From assembly GCA_964520885.1 (NCBI GenBank), contig CAZFQD010000058.1, positions 1-13,234 of the forward strand: a stretch of DNA of 13,234 nt, given 5' to 3'. Shown here piece by piece: positions 1 to 8,165 of this stretch (the first letter of the stretch is position 1; each line of letters opens with the position of its first letter). A model generated the notes under the pieces. It saw only the letters and a list, made by a program, of their open reading frames with translations. It had not been told where the DNA came from and made no database searches. Made by a program: the position numbers and the translations under genes. This DNA comes from CAZFQD01 sp964520885 (GTDB lineage: Bacteria; Bacillota; Clostridia; Oscillospirales; SIG519).

Positions 1-156
1 TATACTAAAAAATGTTGAATATTGTTGAAAAATGTGATAAAATATCAAAAAACAGTTAATTGTTTTACAATATTTACTTTTATGTTACATTTTATGCATT
101 TTCATTAAGGTTTATAGGAAACCTAAAAAACCTAAATATGTTTTATAAGGTGTATT
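1..156 (+). promoter_or_regulatory. AT-rich leader of the signalling operon
   Basis: This is the non-coding region upstream of the hybrid kinase. A weak sigma-A-like pair can be drawn (TTTACA at 64-69 and TACATT at 86-91, 16-base spacer), but it is far from consensus. A small hairpin is possible at 108-124 (AGGTTT, 5-base loop, AAACCT). The ribosome binding site AAGGTG at 147-152 lies four bases before the ATG at 157. I see no riboswitch and no gene here. Confidence 0.3.
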
Positions 157-3100
157 ATGAAAATATTTAAGAATTTACATATAGGCAATAAAGTATCCTT
201 AGGTTTTGGAGTAATGTTGCTTTTAATAGTTATTGTGCTATTAGCTTCTTTTGGGGGCATAGTAAGTTACAAAACAATTGTTGAAACTTCAAATAATTTC
301 AGTAAAAAAGCAGATCTCGCTGGAGGAATTCAAGCGAATTTTTCTGAATGTCGACATTTATTACATGATATGTATTTAGAAAATAACGCAAAAGATAAAA
401 TGAATTTTGAAACAAGATTTAATAATGTTCAAACTTTCATACAACAGTACGAGCAAAATGAAACAAATGTCAATAGAGCTATTGTTATTAATGATGTTAA
501 AGAACTTTCCATTCAATATAAAACTGAATATGACAAGATAATAAAATTAATAGAAAATAATATAAATAATAATTATTCTGAAAATTCAACTAAAGAAATA
601 TATAGTATTTTTGCTACAACTAAAGAAATAGAAGAAATAATCTCTTCTAAAGTTGAATATTTAAAACTTAATACCCTTGAAGAAAAAAATAAAATTTTAC
701 AAAGACCTTTAAATGAAATAAACAACATTATTATATATATAATTATAATTTTTATTTTTTCAATTATATTTGCAATATTTATTACAATTTATTTATCTAA
801 TTTAATTAAAAAACCTATTAATTCATTGCTTAGTGCCTTTAAAAGGTTTTCTGAAGGTGATACTAATTTAGATGTTAGATTGGAAGTTAATTCCAACGAT
901 GAAATTGGAAATATGTCAAAATATTTTAATATATTTATTGATAAATTGCATTTAGTTTTCAAAAACATTAATAAAGAAAATGAAATAAAATCAAAGAAAA
1001 ATGAGTTGGACGAATTATTACGAGGAGATGCATCCTTAGAAGAAATGACTAAGAAAATAATCGATTTTATTTGTGTTTTTACCAATGCTAATATTGGAAC
1101 TCTATATATAAAAAATGAACGAAATGAATACGAGTTAATCAGCAGTTATGCCATAGAAAATGAGAACTTTCAATTTATAAAAAGATTATATAGTAGTAAA
1201 GGATTATTAGGTCAAAGTGTAGAAGAAAAAACTATTAAAGTAGTTACCGATGTTCCAATCGATTATTTCAGCATTAATTCTTCGCTTGGTGAAGCAAAAC
1301 CCGGTAGTATTGTAATAATTCCATGTAGTTTTAATGATAATGATGTATGTATTATTGAAATAGGATTTTTTAAAAACTTTGATTCTTCTCAAATTGAATT
1401 GCTTTCAGCTATATCTAAAAATATTGCAATTAGTATTGTTTCAACCATAACAAGAGAGCAAACTCATGAATTATATCAAAAAACTCTTCAGCAAACTGAA
1501 GAACTTCAAGTTCAGCAAGAGGAATTAATGCAGAGCAATGAAGAACTTCAAGAGTATACAAATTCATTAATTGAAAAAGAAAATCAACTTCATTTTCAGC
1601 AAGAAGAATTAAAAATTGCTAATGTAGAACTTGAGGAAAAGAATGAAGAATTGCAGGAGCAAAAAAAAGATATAATAAATAAAAATGTATTTTTAGAAGA
1701 AATAAAAAACGAATTATTAGATAAGGCTAAGGCTTTAAAACTTGCCAACAAATACAAATCTGAGTTTTTAGCAAATGTTTCTCACGAATTAAGAACACCT
1801 TTAAACAGTATTCTTGTTTTGTCAGGTTTATTATTAAATAGAAATGCAAAACTTCCTTTATCTGAAAAAGAGTTAGAATACATTAATACAATAAATAATT
1901 CCGGATGCGAGTTGTTATCTCTTATAAATGACATTCTTGATTTAGCTAAAGTTGAAGCAGGTAGAATTGACATATTAAAAGAAAATATTCCTATTAGAGA
2001 TTTAAAGGAATATTTTAAAGATAACTTTAATGAAATAGCAAAAAATAGAAAGATATCATTTGAAATTATAATTGGTGAAAAATTACCCGAGCTTATCTAC
2101 ACTGATGAAATGAGACTTAAACAAATATTAAAAAATCTTCTCTCAAATGCCTTTAAGTTTACAAAACAAGGAAAAGTTATTGTTGAGATTAGACGACCAA
2201 ATAATAAATATATTATAGATAAGAAGCAAATAAACAATTATATTAGTTTTTCAATCATTGATAACGGCATAGGAATTAGCAAGGATAAGCAAGAAATAAT
2301 TTTTGAAGCATTTAAGCAGGCTGAGGGAAACATTAATAGAAATTTTGGAGGAACAGGCTTAGGACTTTCTATTTCAAGGGATTTTGCAAATTTATTAGGT
2401 GGCCAAATATTTGTTGATAGCGAGATTGGAAAAGGAAGCACCTTTACACTTGTATTGCCACAAAACATTGATGAAAAAACTGTTGAATTTGTAAAAAAAC
2501 CCGTTTTTCCCGAAAATAAAGTTGAAAGTGAAAATATTAACATTATATCTGAAGAAAAATCAAGTGTAAAAGTTAAAGAAATTAATAAAACTAATAAAAT
2601 AAATGATTTGTTGATTATTGAAGATGATGCTGATTTTAGGAATGTTCTGTGCGATATGGCTAAGGAAAAAGGATTAACAGTTTTAATAGCCGAAAATGGA
2701 AAAGATGGAATTGAAATTGCTCAGAGCAAACTTCCCTCTGCAATCATATTAGATATTGGACTTCCTGATATAAATGGAATTGAAGTTTTAAACCAACTTC
2801 AAAATAATGAAAATACTAAAGAAATTCCTATTCATATTATTACTGGTTATGAAAAGGATGAAAAACTAAATAATAGTGCTGTAATTAGTTATTTAAAGAA
2901 GCCAATTACAATTAAGCAAATTAATAAAATACTAAATGAATTTGAAGGTCTTATCAAAAAGGAAATAAAAAAACTTTTATTTGTTGGAATTAGCGATGAT
3001 TCAATTAAGAATTTTTCTAAGCAAAAAAAAGATTTAACATATATTAATGTTTCCTTAGGTTCTCACGCAAGCAATTTATTAGAAAAAGAAACTTTTGATT

Positions 3101-3762
3101 GTATTATTCTTGAAAAGGAACTTAGCGATATGTCAAGTCAAAGTTTTTTAAGTTCTTTAGAGAATTCCCACAAATTAAATATCCCAATTATTATCTATAC
3201 CGAAAAAGAAATAACTATTCAAGAAGAGCAGGAACTTGCAAAATATACTGATAGTATCATTATTAAGGGTGCAAAATCTATGGATAGATTAATTGCAGAA
3301 ATTGATATTTTCTTATATAAATTATATGAAAATGTTGGAAAATCCAAAAAGTTTGGAAAACCTATAAAATTTATTGAAGAGGATAAGTTGCATAAGAAAA
3401 AAATATTGTTAGTTGATGATGATGTAAGAAATATTTTTTCTCTTTCTGGTCTTTTAGAAAGTAAGGGAATGCAAATAATTGTTGCAAGAAATGGTCGTGA
3501 GGGAATTGAAAAATTCAAGAATACTAATGATATTGATTTAATTTTAATGGATATTATGATGCCGATAATTGACGGTTATGAAACTATGAGAGAAATAAGA
3601 AAAGCCGAAAAGGGGAAATCAATTCCAATCATTGCATTAACAGCAAAGGCAATGTTAGATGATAGAACAAAATGTATTGAAGCGGGTGCGAATGATTATT
3701 TAAGCAAGCCAATTGATAGCAATAAATTAATATCTCTTTTAAGGGTGTGGCTTTTTAAATGA
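157..3762 (+). CDS. Membrane hybrid histidine kinase, MCP-like sensor-HAMP-GAF-HisKA-HATPase-REC-REC-REC
   Basis: A 1201-residue hybrid sensor kinase that would autophosphorylate on His and pass phosphate to its own receivers. Seen: TM1 about 15-38 after an MCP-like opening (NLHIGNKVSLGFG), a helical extracytoplasmic domain about 40-188 resembling four-helix-bundle MCP sensors, TM2 about 191-213, HAMP about 214-266, a GAF-like domain about 289-431, a Q/E-rich coiled coil about 434-530, HisKA with H543 in SHELRTP, and HATPase with N664, DNGIGIS from D702 and GGTGLGLS near 731-738. REC1 (about 817-930) has acidic residues 822-824, D866 and K915. REC2 (about 945-1065) is degenerate, with E986 at the phospho-Asp position. 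REC3 (about 1080-1200) has D1087-D1089, D1132 and K1184. An AAGGTG ribosome site supports the start. The stop overlaps the next gene by four bases. The ligand is unknown. Confidence 0.95.
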   Translation: MKIFKNLHIGNKVSLGFGVMLLLIVIVLLASFGGIVSYKTIVETSNNFSKKADLAGGIQANFSECRHLLHDMYLENNAKDKMNFETRFNNVQTFIQQYEQNETNVNRAIVINDVKELSIQYKTEYDKIIKLIENNINNNYSENSTKEIYSIFATTKEIEEIISSKVEYLKLNTLEEKNKILQRPLNEINNIIIYIIIIFIFSIIFAIFITIYLSNLIKKPINSLLSAFKRFSEGDTNLDVRLEVNSNDEIGNMSKYFNIFIDKLHLVFKNINKENEIKSKKNELDELLRGDASLEEMTKKIIDFICVFTNANIGTLYIKNERNEYELISSYAIENENFQFIKRLYSSKGLLGQSVEEKTIKVVTDVPIDYFSINSSLGEAKPGSIVIIPCSFNDNDVCIIEIGFFKNFDSSQIELLSAISKNIAISIVSTITREQTHELYQKTLQQTEELQVQQEELMQSNEELQEYTNSLIEKENQLHFQQEELKIANVELEEKNEELQEQKKDIINKNVFLEEIKNELLDKAKALKLANKYKSEFLANVSHELRTPLNSILVLSGLLLNRNAKLPLSEKELEYINTINNSGCELLSLINDILDLAKVEAGRIDILKENIPIRDLKEYFKDNFNEIAKNRKISFEIIIGEKLPELIYTDEMRLKQILKNLLSNAFKFTKQGKVIVEIRRPNNKYIIDKKQINNYISFSIIDNGIGISKDKQEIIFEAFKQAEGNINRNFGGTGLGLSISRDFANLLGGQIFVDSEIGKGSTFTLVLPQNIDEKTVEFVKKPVFPENKVESENINIISEEKSSVKVKEINKTNKINDLLIIEDDADFRNVLCDMAKEKGLTVLIAENGKDGIEIAQSKLPSAIILDIGLPDINGIEVLNQLQNNENTKEIPIHIITGYEKDEKLNNSAVISYLKKPITIKQINKILNEFEGLIKKEIKKLLFVGISDDSIKNFSKQKKDLTYINVSLGSHASNLLEKETFDCIILEKELSDMSSQSFLSSLENSHKLNIPIIIYTEKEITIQEEQELAKYTDSIIIKGAKSMDRLIAEIDIFLYKLYENVGKSKKFGKPIKFIEEDKLHKKKILLVDDDVRNIFSLSGLLESKGMQIIVARNGREGIEKFKNTNDIDLILMDIMMPIIDGYETMREIRKAEKGKSIPIIALTAKAMLDDRTKCIEAGANDYLSKPIDSNKLISLLRVWLFK

Positions 3763-4604
3763 TTAATAAAAGTAACTTAAAATATTTCACTAATGAAGAT
3801 ATTGAAATTGAACTTTTTTTAGAAGCGATGCATTTAAAATATGGTTATGATTTTAGAAGTTATTCAAGAGCACATATAAAAAGAAGAATTTTAAAAAGGC
3901 TATCATTAGGAGAATTTGAAAGTATTTCTCAAATGCAAAACATAATGATAAATGACAAGCAATTATTAGAACAAATATTGTTGGACTTTTCAATTAATTC
4001 TACTGAAATGTTTAGGGACCCACAGTTTTTCTTAAATTTAAGAAATAACATCTTGCCATTCTTAAACACTTATCCACATATTAGAATATGGCTTGCGGGG
4101 TGTTCAAGTGGTGAGGAGGTTTACTCTTTAGCCATACTATTAAAAGAAGAGGGTCTATATAATAAATCAATTATTTATGCAACCGATTTTAATGAAAGTA
4201 TTTTACACACCGCAAAAGAAGCCATTTATCCAATAAATGTTATAAAAGATTACACACATAATTATCAATTAAGTGGCGGAGAATCTGCTTTTTCTAATTA
4301 CTATACTGCTATGTATAACTCAGTTAAATTTGATAATGACCTTAAAAAAAATATAGTATTTGCCCAACATAATTTGGTTACCGATAGTAGCTTTTCTGAT
4401 ATGCACCTTATTCTATGCCGAAATGTTTTAATTTATTTTGACAAGGATTTAAAAAACAAGGCGATTAAACTATTTTTTGATAGTTTGAACAAAGGTTGCT
4501 TTTTGTGTTTAGGAATTAAAGAAAATCTTTTGCTTACAGATTATAACGATAAGTTTAATGTTTTTTTAGATAAGGAAAAGATATATAGAAAGGAACTGTA
4601 TTAG
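3759..4604 (+). CDS. CheR-type protein-glutamate O-methyltransferase
   Basis: A 281-residue SAM-dependent methyltransferase that converts glutamate side chains to methyl esters, classically on chemoreceptors. Seen: an N-terminal helical CheR_N-type region about 1-75, the STEMFRD segment matching the NETxFFRD motif, SAM motif I AGCSSGEEVYS (A113-S123), ATDFNESIL matching the ATDI segment, and the strongly diagnostic CRNVLIYFD starting at C220. The length is normal for stand-alone CheR, with no TPR or PAS extension. The start ATG overlaps the kinase stop (ATGA), implying translational coupling; AAGGGTGTGG lies just upstream. With no MCP, CheA or CheW in the window, I infer that its substrate is the adjacent kinase rather than a chemotaxis array, so I give no symbol. 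Confidence 0.93.
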   Translation: MINKSNLKYFTNEDIEIELFLEAMHLKYGYDFRSYSRAHIKRRILKRLSLGEFESISQMQNIMINDKQLLEQILLDFSINSTEMFRDPQFFLNLRNNILPFLNTYPHIRIWLAGCSSGEEVYSLAILLKEEGLYNKSIIYATDFNESILHTAKEAIYPINVIKDYTHNYQLSGGESAFSNYYTAMYNSVKFDNDLKKNIVFAQHNLVTDSSFSDMHLILCRNVLIYFDKDLKNKAIKLFFDSLNKGCFLCLGIKENLLLTDYNDKFNVFLDKEKIYRKELY

Positions 4605-4622
4605 TAGTTTTGGTGAATAATT

Positions 4623-5192
4623 ATGTCAGTTAGCATTATAGTAATAGGTGCCTCGGCCGGAGGTATGGAAACAATTAAAAAAATCTTATCTGAACTTCCT
4701 AAAAATTTTTCTATTCCTATTGTCGTAGTCTTGCATTTGATGTCTGGAAAAGAAAGTGAAATAGTTAAATTATTGCAAAATAATTGCAAAATAGAAATAG
4801 TTGAAGCAACAATTAATTCTAAAATTGAAAAAGGAATGGCAATATTTGCACCACCAAATTATCATATACTAATTGAAAAAAACGGTAGTTATTCCCTTTC
4901 AACAGAAAGTAAGATAAATTTTTCAAGACCTTCAATTGATATATTGTTTGAAACAGCGGCAGATGCCTTTGGTAGTGAAGTAGTAGGAATAGTTTTATCA
5001 GGTGCAAGCAGCGATGGTAGTAAAGGTTTATTAGAAATTAAAAATAAAGGTGGTACTTGCATTGTTCAAGACCCAAAAACGGCTGTTTTTGATACAATGC
5101 CAAAAAAAGCTATTGAATCTGTTGAGGTTGATTATATATTATCTCCTAAAGAAATAGCAAAATATTTAATTTTAACAAATACATTAAGGTAA
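4623..5192 (+). CDS. CheB-type protein-glutamate methylesterase, catalytic domain only
   Basis: A 189-residue methylesterase/amidase expected to hydrolyse glutamyl methyl esters made by CheR. It consists only of the CheB catalytic domain. The triad is visible: S11 in VIGASAGG, H38 in VVLHL and D131 in LSGASSDGS, which corresponds to the GMGxDG motif of chemotaxis CheB. The segments APPNYHILIE and SRPSIDILFETAA also fit the family. The N-terminal receiver of classical CheB is absent, so it cannot be switched on by direct CheA-type phosphorylation. It starts 18 bases after the CheR stop with GGTGA at 4612-4616. It pairs with the upstream methyltransferase as an opposing enzyme in one operon. 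Confidence 0.93.
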   Translation: MSVSIIVIGASAGGMETIKKILSELPKNFSIPIVVVLHLMSGKESEIVKLLQNNCKIEIVEATINSKIEKGMAIFAPPNYHILIEKNGSYSLSTESKINFSRPSIDILFETAADAFGSEVVGIVLSGASSDGSKGLLEIKNKGGTCIVQDPKTAVFDTMPKKAIESVEVDYILSPKEIAKYLILTNTLR

Positions 5193-5205
5193 GGCGGGTT
5201 GTATA

Positions 5206-6207
5206 ATGAACAATAACGAAAAAATCAATATTCTTGTGGTGGACGATAGGCCGGAAAATTTAGTGGTTATGGAGGGTATTCTTGAAGAGCCGACACTAAA
5301 TATCATTAAAGCAAATTCCGGTGCAGAAGCACTTGGATGTTTGCTTGACCTTGACATTGCCATAGTTTTGCTTGATGTTCAAATGCCTGAAATGGATGGG
5401 TTTGAAACAGCTGAACTTATGAAAAAAAGCGAACTAACAAAGGACATTCCAATTATTTTTGTTACAGCTATTAATTATGAGAAAAAAAGTATTGTCCGAG
5501 GATATGATGTTGGAGCTGTTGACTATTTGTTTAAGCCTATTGACCCAATAATTCTAAAAAGCAAGGTAAATGTATTTGTTAATCTATATAGGCAAAGTGT
5601 TACCATTAGAAAACAAGCCTTAATGCTTGAAGAAAAGATAACAGAATTAATTGAACTTAAAGAAACTAATTGGATGCTTGAAAATCTTTCGTTGATGGAT
5701 GAACTAACAGGAATTCCTAACCGCAGGAATTTTAATCAATATTTAAATATTCAATGGGCAAATTGTGCTTTTGCAAAATCACATTTATCTTTAATAATGA
5801 TTGATATTGATAATTTCAAAGCCTATAATGATAATTATGGACATTTAATGGGTGATGAATGTTTAGTATTAGTTGCTAAAACAATAATGGAAACCTCTCA
5901 AAGACCTCTTGATTTAGCATTTAGATATGGAGGAGAGGAATTTACTGTATTGTTACCAAATACTGATCTTGATGGGTCACTTTTAATTGCAGAAAAGATA
6001 AGAAAAAATATCGAAGGCTTAGAAATTAATCACGAACATTCGAAAATTGCAAAAGTAGTTACTGTAAGTTTAGGAGTTGCAACAATTTTACCAGATTATT
6101 TATTCCTTTTTCATAAATTTATTGAAAATGCTGATGAATGCTTATATAAAGCCAAGAGCGATGGAAGAAATAAAATTATAGGTGAAATTTTCAATTTTAT
6201 TAAATAA
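5206..6207 (+). CDS. REC-GGDEF response regulator (diguanylate cyclase)
   Basis: A 333-residue cytoplasmic response regulator predicted to make c-di-GMP from two GTP when phosphorylated. The receiver (about 7-125) has D13/D14, phospho-acceptor D57 in VLLDVQMPEMDG, and the conserved Lys in LFKPID. A helical linker (about 126-165) leads to the GGDEF domain, which begins at DELTGIPNRRNF. It contains DIDNFKAYNDNYGHLMGD and an intact active site GGEEF at 242-246. RPLD at 233-236 lies five residues before it, exactly where the inhibitory I-site RxxD belongs. The ribosome site AAGGCGGG lies seven bases before ATG, 13 bases after the CheB stop. As last gene of the operon it is the probable output for phosphate from the hybrid kinase. 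Confidence 0.94.
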   Translation: MNNNEKINILVVDDRPENLVVMEGILEEPTLNIIKANSGAEALGCLLDLDIAIVLLDVQMPEMDGFETAELMKKSELTKDIPIIFVTAINYEKKSIVRGYDVGAVDYLFKPIDPIILKSKVNVFVNLYRQSVTIRKQALMLEEKITELIELKETNWMLENLSLMDELTGIPNRRNFNQYLNIQWANCAFAKSHLSLIMIDIDNFKAYNDNYGHLMGDECLVLVAKTIMETSQRPLDLAFRYGGEEFTVLLPNTDLDGSLLIAEKIRKNIEGLEINHEHSKIAKVVTVSLGVATILPDYLFLFHKFIENADECLYKAKSDGRNKIIGEIFNFIK

Positions 6208-6219
6208 TATTTATTAATG

Positions 6220-6256
6220 AAAAATTAGAGTTAATTATAATTAACTCTAATTTTTT
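6220..6256 (+). terminator. Perfect 18+18 inverted-repeat terminator
   Basis: Positions 6220-6237 and 6238-6255 are exact reverse complements with no unpaired loop in the primary alignment, ending in a T run on the + strand and, by symmetry, on the - strand. It lies 12 bases after the diguanylate cyclase stop and marks the end of the signalling operon. Confidence 0.85.
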
Positions 6257-6299
6257 ACTATTCACAATATACTATTACTTTATTGTATTGCTAATATAA

Positions 6300-6332
6300 T
6301 TTGGTGTTTTTTTACTTGAACAAAATACCAAA
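6300..6332. promoter_or_regulatory. 11-bp inverted repeat around the -35 box, candidate operator
   Basis: TTTGGTGTTTT at 6300-6310 and AAAATACCAAA at 6322-6332 are reverse complements apart from one G-T position, separated by 11 bases. The -35 hexamer TTGAAC (6316-6321) sits in the spacer, so a dimeric regulator bound here would occlude RNA polymerase. The identity of any regulator is unknown. Confidence 0.45.
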
Positions 6333-6344
6333 AAAAAGTATAAT
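6316..6344 (+). promoter_or_regulatory. Sigma-A promoter for the NifU-like/GGGtGRT operon
   Basis: TTGAAC at 6316-6321 and TATAAT at 6339-6344 are separated by exactly 17 bases. The expected start of transcription near 6351 leaves a leader of about 45 bases before the ATG at 6396. That is too short for a known large riboswitch. Confidence 0.8.
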
Positions 6345-6395
6345 AAAATTATTAATTATTAATATATTAAATTGTTTTTATAAGGAGAAACCAAA

Positions 6396-7088
6396 ATGAA
6401 CTACACTCACGAAGTTGAAAGAATGTGCAATGTTACTAAAGGACCAAATCATGGACCTGCTCCCATTCCCGAAGAAGGAAAATGGATTAAAGCTTATGAT
6501 ATAAATGATATTTCAGGTCTTTCTCACGGTATTGGGTGGTGTGCACCTCAGCAGGGTGCTTGCAAACTAACCTTAAATGTTAAGCAAGGTATAATTGAGG
6601 AATCCTTAGTTGAAACCTTAGGTTGCACAGGTATGACTCATTCTGCGGCTATGGCGGCAGAAATATTACAAGGTAAAACAATTTTAGAGGCTTTAAATAC
6701 TGATTTAGTTTGTGATGCTATAAATGTTGCAATGAGAGAAATATTTAAACAACTTGTATATGGCAGAACTCAAACAGCTTTTTCAGAAGGCGGTTTGCCA
6801 ATTGGAGCTTCTTTAGAAGATTTAGGCAAGGGGCTTCGTTCTCAAATTGGAACAATGTTTGGAACAAAGGATAAAGGTGTTCGTTATCTTGAAATGGCTG
6901 AGGGCTATATTATAGATTTAGCCATTGACGACGGCAACGAAGTTATTGGTTATAAGTTTATTCATTTAGGCAAGATGATGGATATGATAAAAAATGGCAT
7001 TTCGCATAAGGAAGCTTATGAAAAAAATATTGGAACTTACGGAAGATATAGCGAAGCTGTAAAATATATTGACCCAAGAAAAGAATAA
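6396..7088 (+). CDS. NifU-like iron-sulfur cluster assembly scaffold protein
   Basis: A 230-residue soluble protein of the NifU/IscU N-terminal scaffold family, which holds nascent Fe-S clusters on cysteines before transfer to apo-proteins. Seen: QQGACKLTLNV with C56 and TLGCTGMTHSAA with C77, matching the first two scaffold cysteines (GACG... and GCG/A...SA in IscU). Other cysteines are C11, C49 and C106. The usual third ligand segment (an HC motif after the helix) is not obvious; the corresponding stretch near VYGRTQTAFSEGG has no cysteine. It is longer than typical IscU (about 130 residues) and lacks the C-terminal Nfu domain of full NifU. AAGGAG at 6382-6387 lies eight bases before ATG. 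The gene directly precedes the GGGtGRT gene, a pairing I recall from other anaerobes. No cysteine desulfurase is in the window. Confidence 0.85.
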   Translation: MNYTHEVERMCNVTKGPNHGPAPIPEEGKWIKAYDINDISGLSHGIGWCAPQQGACKLTLNVKQGIIEESLVETLGCTGMTHSAAMAAEILQGKTILEALNTDLVCDAINVAMREIFKQLVYGRTQTAFSEGGLPIGASLEDLGKGLRSQIGTMFGTKDKGVRYLEMAEGYIIDLAIDDGNEVIGYKFIHLGKMMDMIKNGISHKEAYEKNIGTYGRYSEAVKYIDPRKE

Positions 7089-7112
7089 TATAAGCGAGAA
7101 AGGATGATAAAA

Positions 7113-8111
7113 ATGGCATATTTTGAAGGATACGAAAGAAGAATAGCTAAAATAGAAAAAGTTCTCGCTGAATATGGGTTTTGCTCCCTTGATGAAGTAA
7201 AGGACTTAACTATTGCAAGAGGAATTGATGTTGAAAATATTGTTAAAGATGTTCAGCCAATCGCATTTGATAATGCTGTTTGGGCTTATACTTTTGGCTG
7301 TGCAATAGCTCTGAAAAAGGGTATTACTAATGCTTCAAAAGCTGCAGAAATAATTGGTATTGGCTTGCAGGCATTTTGTATTCCAGGCTCTGTTGCTGAA
7401 AATAGAAAAGTTGGAATTGGACACGGAAATTTAGCAGCAATGCTATTAAAAGAAGAGACAAAATGTTTTTGCTTTTTAGCAGGACACGAGTCATTTGCTG
7501 CGGCAGAAGGAGCTATTGGCATAGCAAAATCAGCAAATAAAGTTAGAAAAGAACCGCTTAGAGTTATTTTAAACGGTTTGGGCAAGGATGCTGCTTATAT
7601 TATTTCAAGAATTAATGGTTTTACCTATGTTAAAACTGATTATGATTTTTATACAGATACTTTAAACACTATTGAGGAAAAAAAGTATTCAACTGGAGAT
7701 AGGTCTAAGATTAAGGTTTGCGGTGCAAATGATGTTTTAGAGGGCGTTGCTATTATGATTAAAGAAGGTGTTGATGTTTCTATTACAGGAAATTCAACAA
7801 ATCCAACCCGTTTTCAGCATTTAGTTGCCGGCACCTATAAAAAATGGACTTACGAAAACAGCAAAAAATATTTTTCAGTTGCATCGGGTGGCGGAACAGG
7901 TAGAACCTTGCATCCAGATAATATGGCCGCAGGTCCTGCTTCCTATGGTTTGACAGATTCAATGGGTAGAATGCACGGTGATGCTCAATTTGCTGGTTCA
8001 TCCTCTGTTCCTGCTCATGTTGAAATGATGGGACTAATTGGAATGGGCAATAATCCAATGGTTGGAGCTACTGTTGCTGTTGCTGTTGCTATAGAGGAAA
8101 GTTCAAAATAA
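7113..8111 (+). CDS. GGGtGRT family protein, function unknown
   Basis: A 332-residue protein named after its motif, visible here as GGGTGRT at residues 259-265 and followed by a conserved-looking tail with GPASYGLTDSMGRMHGDAQF. I recognise the family but know of no established biochemical function. No signal peptide or membrane segment is evident. It contains several cysteines, including a CFC pair before LAGHESFAAAEGA, compatible with but not proof of metal or cluster binding. I chose ATG 7113 over the in-frame ATG at 7104 because AAAGG at 7099-7103 is adjacent to 7104 but a normal nine bases from 7113. It starts 24 bases after the NifU-like stop, so the two are co-transcribed. A role together with the scaffold is inferred from this pairing only. 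Confidence 0.88.
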   Translation: MAYFEGYERRIAKIEKVLAEYGFCSLDEVKDLTIARGIDVENIVKDVQPIAFDNAVWAYTFGCAIALKKGITNASKAAEIIGIGLQAFCIPGSVAENRKVGIGHGNLAAMLLKEETKCFCFLAGHESFAAAEGAIGIAKSANKVRKEPLRVILNGLGKDAAYIISRINGFTYVKTDYDFYTDTLNTIEEKKYSTGDRSKIKVCGANDVLEGVAIMIKEGVDVSITGNSTNPTRFQHLVAGTYKKWTYENSKKYFSVASGGGTGRTLHPDNMAAGPASYGLTDSMGRMHGDAQFAGSSSVPAHVEMMGLIGMGNNPMVGATVAVAVAIEESSK

Positions 8112-8135
8112 AACATCATTATTTTTAAGTAATAA

Positions 8136-8165
8136 TAATATTTTACAATAAATCGTAAAATATTA
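8136..8165. repeat. Perfect 11-bp inverted repeat upstream of the corrinoid gene
   Basis: TAATATTTTAC at 8136-8146 and GTAAAATATTA at 8155-8165 are exact reverse complements with an eight-base loop. No T run follows on the + strand, so it is a poor intrinsic terminator for the GGGtGRT gene. Its position at the edge of the probable corrinoid promoter fits an operator or an mRNA 3'-end stabilising hairpin. Confidence 0.5.

Noticed and set aside
64..91. Sigma-A promoter for the signalling operon
   Set aside because: TTTACA and TACATT with a 16-base spacer are too weak to call in such AT-rich DNA. No sigma-28-like flagellar promoter was seen either.
157..4604. Classical chemotaxis operon
   Set aside because: CheR and CheB are present, but there is no CheA, CheW, CheY or MCP signalling tip, and the kinase is a HisKA hybrid kinase.
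6264..6286. Short inverted repeat ACAATA/TATTGT
   Set aside because: Six AT-rich bases with an 11-base spacer are expected by chance here.
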